Assembly: GCA_035910535.1 (NCBI GenBank)
Contig: JAMHXF010000061.1
Span: forward strand, 107,761-171,760
Reading direction: 5' to 3'
Length of the DNA: 64,000 nt
DNA from: Archangium_A sp035910535
Lineage (GTDB): Bacteria > Myxococcota > Myxococcia > Myxococcales > Myxococcaceae
The notes beneath the pieces were generated by a model, which saw nothing but the letters and a program-made list of their open reading frames with translations, did no database searches and was not told where the DNA came from. Position 1 is the first letter of the stretch. Each line of letters starts with the position of its first letter. A program made the position numbers and the translations under genes. Positions 57,086 to 64,000 of this stretch are shown piece after piece.

Positions 57086-58192
57086 ATGGTAAGCCTTGTC
57101 CTCGTGAACGTCGCCGTCGAAGAGCTGCGTCGCCTGCGTGGGTTCGCCGCGCGGAGGCTCGCCAACCCGCATGGTCAACAGCTCTGCGTGTACCTCGACA
57201 CGCACGACTGGAGGTCGGCGCTGGGGTCGACGCCGCTCGCGCCGTGGGAGCTCAGCTTCGGGTACTCCACGCCGTACTGGGCGAGCTTGAGTGACGAGCA
57301 GCAGCTCGCGCTCAACCACTGGGCGTACCTGATGATGTACTTCCGCATCGGCGACGGGGAGCGCTTCGTGGTGCTCTGCAATGACGCCATCGCGAGCTCC
57401 CTCGAGGGGGTCGACGCGCAGGTCGCCGCGTTGATGCGCCTCGAGTCGCACGAAGAGGTCGACCACATCGCCGCCTTCACGCGTGTGATGGACGGCGTGC
57501 GTGCGTTGCACGGCCTCGAGGCGCTGCGCTTCCCCGTCAAGCCGCTGCGACCGCTGCTCGTCTCGAGGCCGGCGGTCTCTTTTCTCACGCGCTTCTTCGG
57601 CGCCGATTTCGTCACCACGTACTTTCTGGGGCGCGGCATCGTGAATCACATGGGCAAGGCCTTCGAGACGCGCGTCGCCGAGCAGTCGCACGCCACGTGG
57701 CTCTCGCGGCTCTCGCTGTTGCACACCGTCGACGAGAATCGGCACATGGCCGTCTCGCGCATGATGGCGGCGTGCACGTACCAACTGCTCGAGGCGCGGC
57801 GGTCACGCAGCCCGCTCTACGACGCACTCAATGAGGCGATGCAGCGCGCCACCATCACGTACACGTTCTCTGACGACATCACGACGGGGCAGGAGCGCGC
57901 GATGTCGCACCGCGCGGTGCCGCAGATGAAGGCGCTGCGCGCGCTGCCGCGGGAGCAGCTCGCCGCGTTGGTCGACGCGCACTTCGACGGCGTCACCGGG
58001 CTCGAGCGCGCGAAGAACGACTTCATGCCGAAGTTCAACCAGCGGCTGCTCGACCGCGCGGGGCTCACGCCGCGAGAGAAGCGCTACTGGTTCGAGCTGC
58101 TCGTTTCACTGCAGCGCAACCTGCGCTTCTTCCCCGACGGCTATGCGCCCGGCACCAGCGTCGCCGAGGCCTTCGAAGACGACGGTGCTTGA
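57086..58192 (+). CDS. AurF-like diiron protein
   Basis: A 368-residue all-helical protein like the AurF/para-aminobenzoate N-oxygenase family. Diiron ligand segments are visible: LNHWAYLM, RLESHEEVDHIAAF, EQSHATWLSRL and HTVDENRHMAVSR. Family members oxidise aromatic amines or act on other small substrates using oxygen; the substrate cannot be told. The start is ATG 57086, eight bases from the divergent gene; GTG 57104 is an alternative. The last 52 bases overlap the convergent pseudouridine synthase gene. Confidence 0.8.
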   Translation: MVSLVLVNVAVEELRRLRGFAARRLANPHGQQLCVYLDTHDWRSALGSTPLAPWELSFGYSTPYWASLSDEQQLALNHWAYLMMYFRIGDGERFVVLCNDAIASSLEGVDAQVAALMRLESHEEVDHIAAFTRVMDGVRALHGLEALRFPVKPLRPLLVSRPAVSFLTRFFGADFVTTYFLGRGIVNHMGKAFETRVAEQSHATWLSRLSLLHTVDENRHMAVSRMMAACTYQLLEARRSRSPLYDALNEAMQRATITYTFSDDITTGQERAMSHRAVPQMKALRALPREQLAALVDAHFDGVTGLERAKNDFMPKFNQRLLDRAGLTPREKRYWFELLVSLQRNLRFFPDGYAPGTSVAEAFEDDGA

Positions 58193-58860
58193 ACCCACGC
58201 GCCGGGCGCGAGGTCTCCGAGTGACCACGGCCCGAAGCGCGTGCGGTGCAGCGCCTGCACGTGGAGCCCATGCGCGGCGAACATGCGGCGCACCTGGTGG
58301 TAGCGGCCTTCGCGCACCGTGAGCTCAGCGCGGCGCTCGCCCACCATGCGCAGGTGTGACGGCAGCGTGGTGACGGCCTCGGCGCCCTCTTTCAGCGGCA
58401 CGCCGCGCGCGAAGCTCTCGATGACGGCGGCGGTGACGGGGCCGTCGAGCGTCGCTTCGTAGACCTTCTCGACGTGGTGCTTCGGCGACGTCATGCGCTG
58501 CACGAGCGCGCCGTCGTCGGTGATGACGAGCAGGCCCGAGGTCTCTTTGTCCAACCGGCCTACGGAGGTGACCTGCGGCGCTCGCTGCTGCCAGCGCGGC
58601 GGCAACAAGTCGTAGATGCGCTGCCCTTCGCGGGAGTCGTGCGTGCACACCACGCCGACAGGCTTGTGCAGCAACACCAACACGCCATCGGCGAACTCCA
58701 GCGGCGCGTCGTCGAGGCGCACCGTCGACGGTTCCACGCGGCGGCTGGCGTCGTCGCACAGCGCCTCGCCCACCTTCACGCGCCCCTCCGCGCACAGGCG
58801 CTGCGCCTCTTTGCGAGTGCAGTAGCCCAACGACGACAGCAGTTGATCAACCCGGCGCAT
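58141..58860 (-). CDS. RsuA/RluB-family rRNA pseudouridine synthase
   Basis: A 239-residue pseudouridine synthase. An N-terminal S4 RNA-binding domain (RVDQLLSSLGYCTRKEAQRL) is followed by the catalytic domain with HKPVGVVCTH, the catalytic Asp in GRLDKETSGLLV and the late motif EGRYHQVRRMFAAHG. The length fits the RsuA branch; the exact rRNA target cannot be told from sequence alone. ATG 58860 is chosen so the S4 domain starts normally. The 3' end overlaps the AurF-like gene by 52 bases on the opposite strand. Confidence 0.93.
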   Translation of the reverse strand: MRRVDQLLSSLGYCTRKEAQRLCAEGRVKVGEALCDDASRRVEPSTVRLDDAPLEFADGVLVLLHKPVGVVCTHDSREGQRIYDLLPPRWQQRAPQVTSVGRLDKETSGLLVITDDGALVQRMTSPKHHVEKVYEATLDGPVTAAVIESFARGVPLKEGAEAVTTLPSHLRMVGERRAELTVREGRYHQVRRMFAAHGLHVQALHRTRFGPWSLGDLAPGAWVQAPSSSKASATLVPGA

Positions 58861-58933
58861 GGTGTGCGCCCGCATACGTCACACAGGCGTCACAGTCACC
58901 GCGCCGCGCCTTCCGTTACATAGCGCGCACGCG

Positions 58934-59326
58934 ATGTTCGAAGCCGAGCTGCCAGCGACCCCCGAAGTCTGTTTCGCCGAGTTCATCGACCTGCGCACCG
59001 CGCGCCTGTGGCTGCCGGGGCTCAAGAAGGCGAAGGTGGTGCGCGCCGACGCCGCAGGCCGCCCGCTGGAGGTCAGCTACGAGTTCGGCGACGTGCTCTC
59101 GTACGCGCTGGTCTACGCCTACGACGACGCGCTCAAGCGCGTGCGCTGGGTGCCGTCGGTGGGGGTGCGCGACGGCGTGTCGGGCTTCGCGTCATTCGAG
59201 GCGAGCGGGCGCGGCTGCAGGTTCCGCTACTCGCTCGAGAGCTTCCGCGGGCGCGGTGAGACGCACGAGCAAGACGTGGCCACCGCCTTCACGGCGTGGA
59301 TCCGCTCGCGCGCCGCGGTCACTTGA
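58934..59326 (+). CDS. SRPBCC-like small protein
   Basis: A 130-residue protein resembling the SRPBCC/polyketide-cyclase-like fold: FEAELPATPEVCFAEFID at the N-terminus, VSYEFGDVLSYALVYAYDD and GFASFEASGRGCRFRYSLES in the strands, and a C-terminal helix (ATAFTAWIRSRA). These bind lipids or small hydrophobic ligands in a cavity. The start is ATG 58934, with no ribosome site nearby; the transcript may be leaderless or the start may lie upstream. It overlaps the convergent thioesterase by eight bases. Confidence 0.7.
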   Translation: MFEAELPATPEVCFAEFIDLRTARLWLPGLKKAKVVRADAAGRPLEVSYEFGDVLSYALVYAYDDALKRVRWVPSVGVRDGVSGFASFEASGRGCRFRYSLESFRGRGETHEQDVATAFTAWIRSRAAVT

Positions 59327-60107
59327 TGATGACGAAGGTCTGCTGGTTGAGCGCCAGCAGCGTGCCGGTCTCGCTCCACAGCTCTCGCAGCTCGACGCAG
59401 TAGCCCTGACTCGCGGCGGCCAGCCGCGCGCGGTGAAAGAGCGGCGCGGCGGGGTCGAGGCCTTCAAAGCGCACGAAGGGCTGAAACGTGAAGGCCACGG
59501 TGGCGAACGGGCGCGGCGCTTCTTCGACCGCGAACATCACCGGCCACCACGCGTCGGCGCAGGCCGCGAGGAACCCCGCGTCGCGCAGCGAGCTCGCTTC
59601 ATTCGGGCGAATCCACCCCTCGGCGGCGGCCACGTCGTTGCCCGAAAACGGGAGGTACTTCGTGGGGCGAAACTCCCAGAAGCGCGCGAACGCCGGGCCG
59701 ATGGGCGGCTCGACGGCGAGCACTTCTTGCTGGCGCCAATCGGGGCGTTCGGGCGCGGCGAGCTCCGTTCGTTCACGGTCGGTGACGCGCGTCTTGCCCA
59801 GCACGCCGACCGCGTGCGCCATCACCTCGCCGTTCTGCTCGAGGCGCACCGCGACGGTCGTCACCGCGTTGCCTTCACGCAGCGTCGAGAGCACCAGCTC
59901 CGAAGGGCCGGGCTGCACGGGCGCGAAGAGCTCCGCGGTCAGCGAGCGCAGCGGCCTGCCGGGCGTCGCCGCCTCGAGCGTGCGCGTCATGGCGCCGGTG
60001 AGCAGCCCACCGAAGAGCCCACGGCCCTGCTGCCAACCATCGGGCAGCGTCAGGCGGTACCTGCCGGGGCCCAGCGGCTCCGGCGTCAACCAGGTGTCGA
60101 GAGACAT
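59319..60107 (-). CDS. acyl-CoA thioesterase, double hot-dog fold
   Basis: A 262-residue thioesterase with two hot-dog halves. The first has GRGLFGGLLTGAMTRTLEAA and SLTAELFAPVQPG. The second has WIRPNEASSLRDAGFLAACAD, then FTFQPFVRF and LNQQTFVIIK at the end. This fits the TesB-like/thioesterase-family proteins that hydrolyse acyl-CoA. The start ATG 60107 lacks a ribosome site; a perfect inverted repeat lies four bases upstream of it. It stands apart from the substrate-binding protein gene upstream by 53 bases. Confidence 0.82.
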   Translation of the reverse strand: MSLDTWLTPEPLGPGRYRLTLPDGWQQGRGLFGGLLTGAMTRTLEAATPGRPLRSLTAELFAPVQPGPSELVLSTLREGNAVTTVAVRLEQNGEVMAHAVGVLGKTRVTDRERTELAAPERPDWRQQEVLAVEPPIGPAFARFWEFRPTKYLPFSGNDVAAAEGWIRPNEASSLRDAGFLAACADAWWPVMFAVEEAPRPFATVAFTFQPFVRFEGLDPAAPLFHRARLAAASQGYCVELRELWSETGTLLALNQQTFVIIK

Positions 60108-60110
60108 ACG

Positions 60111-60128
60111 CCGCGTTGGTTAACGCGG
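60111..60128. promoter_or_regulatory. inverted repeat just upstream of the thioesterase start
   Basis: CCGCGTT (60111-60117) and AACGCGG (60122-60128) form a perfect seven-base inverted repeat with a four-base spacer, beginning four bases before the thioesterase ATG on the minus strand. It covers the place where a ribosome site should be. It may be an operator for a repressor or an RNA hairpin limiting translation. Confidence 0.4.
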
Positions 60129-60160
60129 TGCCGGCAAAAAGTCTCCACTGGCGACATTGC

Positions 60161-61567
60161 TCACGGGTTGAGCAGGCGAACCACGCGAATGCCGCCGTCG
60201 ACGACCTGCCACACCTCGTAGGGCGAGGTGGCAGCGCCGGCGTCGAGGTCGAACTCCAACGCCCCCGAGGTGCCGTCGACGTTGATGGCGACGCCCTGCG
60301 AGAGGTTGTTGGACGCTTCAATCCACTTGTCGGCGCGGAGCGGAATCGCGGGCTGGGCCACCTGGAGCTTCCGCATGCCTTCGCCCATGCCTGCGCCGGT
60401 AATCGTGGCGCCGCCCTGCGAAGCCCACGCCGCCGACAGCATCACCAGCCACGTCGCGTCGTAGCTGTGCGAGGTGTACGAGAACGTGAGCGGGTCGGTG
60501 TTGTTGTAGCGGCCTCGGAAGCTGTCACGGAACGACGTGAACGCGCCGCCGGCGCCCTGCGCGGGGGCGGTGCCCAGCGAACCCTCGAGCGGGCCGCGCG
60601 TCGTCGGCGTCAGCACCGCAGGGTCTTTCGCCGCGTCGGTGAGGTACCAGCGATGCCCGCCGTCGGTGCGCGAGAGGTTCGGGTAGGTCTGCGCGCGCGT
60701 GATGACCTCGCGCACGTCGGGCGGAAACCCGATGAGCACCGTGGCGCGGGGAATGCCGTTGGTGAGCCCGATGGCGACGTTGGCGTACGAGTCGGCGACG
60801 CCCTCCCGGTACTCGTGGCGCGTGTTCTCGTAGCCGGCGCCGAGCAACCCGTCGCAGAGCGGTTGGCCGAACGCGCGGCCGTAGTCGCTCGCGCTGAAGA
60901 CCACGTCGATGCGCACGTCGCCCGCGTCGGGGAAGTCGGCCTTCACCAACGCCACCACCGCGCGCGCCTGCACGGTGTCGGGCGGTGAAATGCGCCACAC
61001 GTTGCCTTCGCGTTGAAAGGTGGGCGTGAGCGCGGGGCTCGTCGCCGTGGCCGAAATGATGAGCGTGCCCGCGTCGATGCGCAGCGGGTTCTTCGCGGCC
61101 TCCTGCGTCTGGCCGCTGCCCGACGTGAGCACTGCAGGCACCTGGAGGTTCTTCACCATCCACTCCAGCTGTTGGCTCAGCGCCGAATCACTGCGGCCGG
61201 TGTCGCACACGAAGAGCGCGAAGTGCCGGTTCGACAGGCCCTTGTTGTCGTTGGCCTCGGAGATGGCGAGCTTCATCGCGTTGAGGCCCTGCAGCTCGGA
61301 GTCGTCGACCTCGCCGGTGCTGTCAGTCAACGGCAGCAGCGCGGCGATGGGAATGCGGTTGCCTTCGCTGAAGGGCTCTGTCGAGCCACCGGCGTTCTCG
61401 CGACGACAGCCCGAGGGCAACGACAGGCAGTAGCCGCTGCTGCACGCCGCGACGGCGCCACACTCGGCGTCGCTCTCGCACTCGGTGAAGTTACCGGCGG
61501 TGGTGAAGCTGCAACCGACGAGCACCCCGACGACGGTGGCGCCGATGAAGACGAGAGGTGTGCGCAT
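60161..61567 (-). CDS. lipoprotein, type-1 periplasmic-binding (branched-chain amino acid ABC) fold
   Basis: A 468-residue lipoprotein (lipobox VLVGC) with a short EGF-like cysteine region (residues 27-57: CESDAECGAVAACSSGYC) followed by a Leu/Ile/Val-type periplasmic-binding domain: IPIAALLPLTDSTGEV, QGLNAMKLAISEAND, VPAVLTSGSGQTQEAAK, IISATATSPAL. No permease or ATPase gene is next to it, so it may be a sensor or receptor rather than a transporter part. It overlaps the upstream TPR gene by one base (TGATG). Confidence 0.85.
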   Translation of the reverse strand: MRTPLVFIGATVVGVLVGCSFTTAGNFTECESDAECGAVAACSSGYCLSLPSGCRRENAGGSTEPFSEGNRIPIAALLPLTDSTGEVDDSELQGLNAMKLAISEANDNKGLSNRHFALFVCDTGRSDSALSQQLEWMVKNLQVPAVLTSGSGQTQEAAKNPLRIDAGTLIISATATSPALTPTFQREGNVWRISPPDTVQARAVVALVKADFPDAGDVRIDVVFSASDYGRAFGQPLCDGLLGAGYENTRHEYREGVADSYANVAIGLTNGIPRATVLIGFPPDVREVITRAQTYPNLSRTDGGHRWYLTDAAKDPAVLTPTTRGPLEGSLGTAPAQGAGGAFTSFRDSFRGRYNNTDPLTFSYTSHSYDATWLVMLSAAWASQGGATITGAGMGEGMRKLQVAQPAIPLRADKWIEASNNLSQGVAINVDGTSGALEFDLDAGAATSPYEVWQVVDGGIRVVRLLNP

Positions 61568-62382
61568 CAGAATGAAGCTCCCACGCTGGCCACCGCGCCC
61601 CCGGCGATGGGCGCGACGACGACGTTGACGGCCCGCGGCGGCTCGTCGCCCTTCGGGTACAGGATGACGGCGGTCACGCCCGCGGCGATGCCCACCAGCA
61701 GCGAGATGTCGGTGACGGCGGCGGTGGTGCGCGTCTCAGTCTCGAGGCGGCGCTTGTCGGCGAGCGTGTCGGCGGTGCGGAACGCGTCGCGGTTGACGGC
61801 CGAGACGATGCTGAAGGTGAGCGCCGAGGCGAGGCCCGCTGCGGCGACCCCGCCGGTGGCGAACGCGGCGAGCTTGCGAACGTTGACGGTCTCGGTCTCT
61901 CGGGCTTTGCGGTCGCGCTCTTTGGCTTCGAATTCACGGCGCTGCTTGCGCGCTTCGTTGGCCTCGGCGTCGGCGCGGGCTTCGGCCTTCTTCGCGTCGT
62001 CTTGCAGGCGGGTCTTCTCGGCGTCGCGCACCTGCTTGTCGGCTTCACTGCGCGCGACGAGCGTGCGCAGCCGGTCCATCGCGAGGTTGGCCTTCTTCAG
62101 GAGGTCGGGCTGCGTTTCTTCAGCCGGGAGCCCGACGTACGTCCGGTAGTACTCGAGGGCTGACTCGAGTTCGCCTGCCTGGTCGTACGCGCGCGCGATG
62201 TTGTAGAGGTACAGCGCGCTCGGCTCGGTGTCGTAGGCCTTGCGCAGCGTCTCGGCGGCCTCTTTGTACTTGTTGTCTTTGTAGAGACGGTCGGCCTCCT
62301 TCGCGAGCGCGGAGGCCTTCGGGTTGGCGCTGAAACCGGCGGTCGCGCAGGTGAGCGCCACGAGGAGTGCAAAGCGACGCAT
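61567..62382 (-). CDS. exported TPR protein with coiled coil and membrane segments
   Basis: A 271-residue protein with a signal peptide, TPR-like repeats (residues 25-80: ADRLYKDNKYKEAAETLRKA, ALYLYNIARAYDQAGELESAL), a charged coiled coil (110-165: LQDDAKKAEARADAEANE) and two hydrophobic segments (about 170-195 and 225-245). It is co-transcribed with the binding lipoprotein downstream (TGATG overlap). Proteins of this layout often follow kinases or PEGA proteins in myxobacteria. The function is unknown; a scaffold for the lipoprotein is possible. Confidence 0.72.
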   Translation of the reverse strand: MRRFALLVALTCATAGFSANPKASALAKEADRLYKDNKYKEAAETLRKAYDTEPSALYLYNIARAYDQAGELESALEYYRTYVGLPAEETQPDLLKKANLAMDRLRTLVARSEADKQVRDAEKTRLQDDAKKAEARADAEANEARKQRREFEAKERDRKARETETVNVRKLAAFATGGVAAAGLASALTFSIVSAVNRDAFRTADTLADKRRLETETRTTAAVTDISLLVGIAAGVTAVILYPKGDEPPRAVNVVVAPIAGGAVASVGASF

Positions 62383-62453
62383 GGACCCGTGATGCTACCC
62401 GCAAACACGCCCGGTGCCCCGCACTTCGCCCGGCTCGGCGCACCACATACGAA

Positions 62454-62484
62454 GGCCCCGGTTCCTCACGCGGGAGCCGGGGCC
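62454..62484 (-). terminator. strong hairpin downstream of pckG
   Basis: GGCCCCGG (62454-62461) pairs with CCGGGGCC (62477-62484), and the stem extends through TTCC/GGGA-type pairing to about 12 base pairs. It lies 29 bases after the pckG stop in the reading direction and is followed by TTCGTATG, with only a short T-run. It probably ends pckG transcription. Confidence 0.6.
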
Positions 62485-62512
62485 TCGTCGCTTCACCAGC
62501 GTGGCGCGCTTT

Positions 62513-64000
62513 TCAGCTCAGGCGCGAGAGCAGCTGCTGCCGAATGAGCTCGAGCGTTTGGGGCATCTTCTCGCCGAACTGGTCGAAGAAGCTCTTCTGG
62601 CTCTCGAGCTCGGTCTTCCATTCGCCTTCGTCGATGTGCGTCGCTTCGTCGACGGTGTCAGCGGCGATGTCGAGGCCTGAGAGGTCGATGTGGCCCTGCT
62701 TGGGCACCCAACCGAACATCGTCTCCTGCGCGCCGACCTTGCCGTGCGCACGGTCGAGGATCCACTTGAGCACGCGCATGTTGTCGCCGTAGCCGGGCCA
62801 CAGGAACTTGCCGTCCTTGTTCTTGCGGAACCAGTTCACCATGAAGATCTTCGGCGGGTACGGCACGCGCTTCTGCATCTTGAGCCAGTGCTCGAAGTAC
62901 TCGGCGACGTTGTAGCCAGCGAAGGGCAGCATCGCCATCGGGTCACGGCGCACGACGCCCTGCGCACCGGTGGCCGCGGCCGTCGTCTCGGACGCCATGG
63001 TGGAGCCCAGGTACACGCCGTGCGCCCAGTTGAAGCTCTGCATCACGAGGGGAATCGTGGTGCTGCGGCGACCGCCGAAGATGATGGCGGAGATGGGCAC
63101 GCCGCGCGGGTCGTTCACGTGGCTCGAGAGAATGGGGTTGTTGGCGGCCGGCGCGGTGAAGCGCGAGTTGGGGTGCGCGGCCTTCTCGGTCGAACCCTTC
63201 TTCCAGGGCTGGCCCTTCCAGTCGATGAGCTCCTCGGGCACCTCGCCGTCGAGGCCTTCCCACCAGACTTCACCGTTCTTCGTCACCGCGACGTTGGTGA
63301 AGATGGTGTTCTTCGCGATGGTCTTCATCGCGTTGGGGTTCGACTTCATGTTCGTGCCCGGCGCGACGCCGAAGTAGCCGTTCTCGGGGTTCACGGCCCA
63401 GAGGCGACCGTCTTCACCGACGCGCAGCCACGCGATGTCGTCGCCCACGGTGAAGACGCGCCAACCGTCGAAGCGGCGGGGCGGAATCATCATGGCGAAG
63501 TTGGTCTTGCCGCACGCCGACGGGAACGCCGCGGCGACGTACGTCTTGTTTCCGTCGGGGTCTTCGACACCGAGGATGAGCATGTGCTCGGCGAGCCAGC
63601 CTTCCTTCTTGCCGAGGTAGCTGCCGATGCGCAGCGCGAGGCACTTCTTGCCCAGCAGCGCGTTGCCGCCGTACCCAGACCCGAAGCTCCAGATCGCGTT
63701 GTCTTGAGGAAAGTGGCAGATGTAGCGACGCTCGGGGTTCAGGTCGCCCGTGCAGTGCAGGCCACGGTTGAATTGCGTGCCTTCTCCCAACATGTCGAGC
63801 GCGGGCTTGCCCATGCGGGTCATGATGCCCATGTTCAGCGCCACGTAGACGCTGTCGGTCAGCTCGATGCCGATCTTCGAGTGCTCTGAACCCAGGGGGC
63901 CCATCACGTAGGGCACCACGTACATGGTGCGACCCTTCATGCTGCCTTCAAAGAGCCCCTTCAACTTCGCGTAGGCGTCTGCGGGCGCCATCCAATTATT
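62513..64000 (-). CDS. pckG: phosphoenolpyruvate carboxykinase (GTP), 5' end cut by window edge
   Basis: The C-terminal 496 or so residues of GTP-dependent PEPCK, which converts oxaloacetate and GTP to phosphoenolpyruvate in gluconeogenesis. The hyper-reactive cysteine and P-loop region reads FPSACGKTNFAMM. Other family segments are PRRFDGWRVFTVGDDIAWLR, NPENGYFGVAPGTN and IFGGRRSTTIPL (substrate Arg). About 100 N-terminal residues lie outside the window; the frame is open to the last base, so the ATG at 63991 (residue M of NNWMAPADA) is internal. It is followed by a strong hairpin terminator. Confidence 0.97.
   Translation of the reverse strand, partial: NNWMAPADAYAKLKGLFEGSMKGRTMYVVPYVMGPLGSEHSKIGIELTDSVYVALNMGIMTRMGKPALDMLGEGTQFNRGLHCTGDLNPERRYICHFPQDNAIWSFGSGYGGNALLGKKCLALRIGSYLGKKEGWLAEHMLILGVEDPDGNKTYVAAAFPSACGKTNFAMMIPPRRFDGWRVFTVGDDIAWLRVGEDGRLWAVNPENGYFGVAPGTNMKSNPNAMKTIAKNTIFTNVAVTKNGEVWWEGLDGEVPEELIDWKGQPWKKGSTEKAAHPNSRFTAPAANNPILSSHVNDPRGVPISAIIFGGRRSTTIPLVMQSFNWAHGVYLGSTMASETTAAATGAQGVVRRDPMAMLPFAGYNVAEYFEHWLKMQKRVPYPPKIFMVNWFRKNKDGKFLWPGYGDNMRVLKWILDRAHGKVGAQETMFGWVPKQGHIDLSGLDIAADTVDEATHIDEGEWKTELESQKSFFDQFGEKMPQTLELIRQQLLSRLS

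Noticed and set aside
59256..60221. Plus-strand frame of 321 codons opposite the thioesterase
   Set aside because: It is antisense to a recognisable hot-dog protein and has no domain.
60525..61163. Second minus-strand frame of 212 codons inside the binding lipoprotein gene
   Set aside because: It is a shifted frame of the real gene with Arg/His-rich composition.

Overview
This is a high-GC chromosomal window that looks like a myxobacterium (Myxococcota, probably close to the Cystobacterineae). Evidence for this: an intracellular PHB depolymerase, GTP-dependent PEP carboxykinase, Hanks-type Ser/Thr kinases (one fused to a PEGA domain), a roadblock/LC7 protein, AgmX/TonB-like and PilZ proteins, small proteins with MYXO-CTERM-like tails, and many large cysteine-rich surface lipoproteins. 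A candidate myxobacterial-type LexA site lies upstream of recA. I count 63 protein genes (two cut by the window edges) and one tRNA. Genes cover nearly everything and no gene-free stretch exceeds 300 bases. I see no insertion sequence, prophage, integrase, rRNA or CRISPR array.

Layout. 1-7.0 kb: phaZ (leaving the left edge), then two tandem paralogous lipoproteins with five Ig-like domains and a VWA-like domain, then a small secreted protein. 7.1-12.5 kb: a two-unit M16 peptidase, miaE and small genes, ending with an EF-hand protein. 12.5-16.3 kb (minus): GNAT, AgmX/TonB-like, gluQ and PEGA genes in a tight cluster, then a secreted protein. 16.3-17.9 kb: a GAF plus adenylate cyclase protein. 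17.9-24.5 kb: membrane proteins, MYXO-CTERM-like small proteins, and beta-propeller and BNR lipoproteins. 24.6-29.1 kb: proB, a Uma2 nuclease, prepilin peptidase and hflX. 29.2-34.6 kb: a three-repeat lipoprotein, PlsC, a kinase with an altered catalytic loop, and the third VWA lipoprotein, which has a Gly-Thr repeat. 34.7-41.5 kb: a zinc-ribbon/kinase/PEGA protein, a TPR/PEGA protein and several unassigned envelope proteins. 41.6-44.8 kb: recA, PilZ, a TerB/LETM1-like protein and tRNA-Pro(CGG) with a clear promoter and terminator. 44.8-46.6 kb: a small accessory patch (EF-Tu-domain-3/DUF5063 fusion, SMI1/KNR4, zinc-finger protein). 46.9-48.4 kb: a roadblock/DUF4388-like operon. 48.4-56.0 kb: a 1,100-residue repeat lipoprotein and a split NarL-type two-component system with an AarF-like kinase between its parts. 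56.0-64 kb: an esterase lipoprotein, an AurF-like diiron protein, an rRNA pseudouridine synthase, a thioesterase, an orphan substrate-binding lipoprotein with a TPR protein, and pckG (leaving the right edge).

Housekeeping functions (recA, hflX, proB, gluQ, miaE, pckG, tRNA-Pro) are scattered among envelope and signalling genes. The strongest candidates for something undescribed are: the three-member family of GCCD-cysteine-module, Ig-like and VWA lipoproteins; the DDH-repeat lipoprotein; the roadblock three-gene operon; the membrane pair with a GxPHxxxD motif; and the two-component locus that encloses an AarF-like kinase. All functional statements rest on reading the sequence and remembered family knowledge; no database search was possible.
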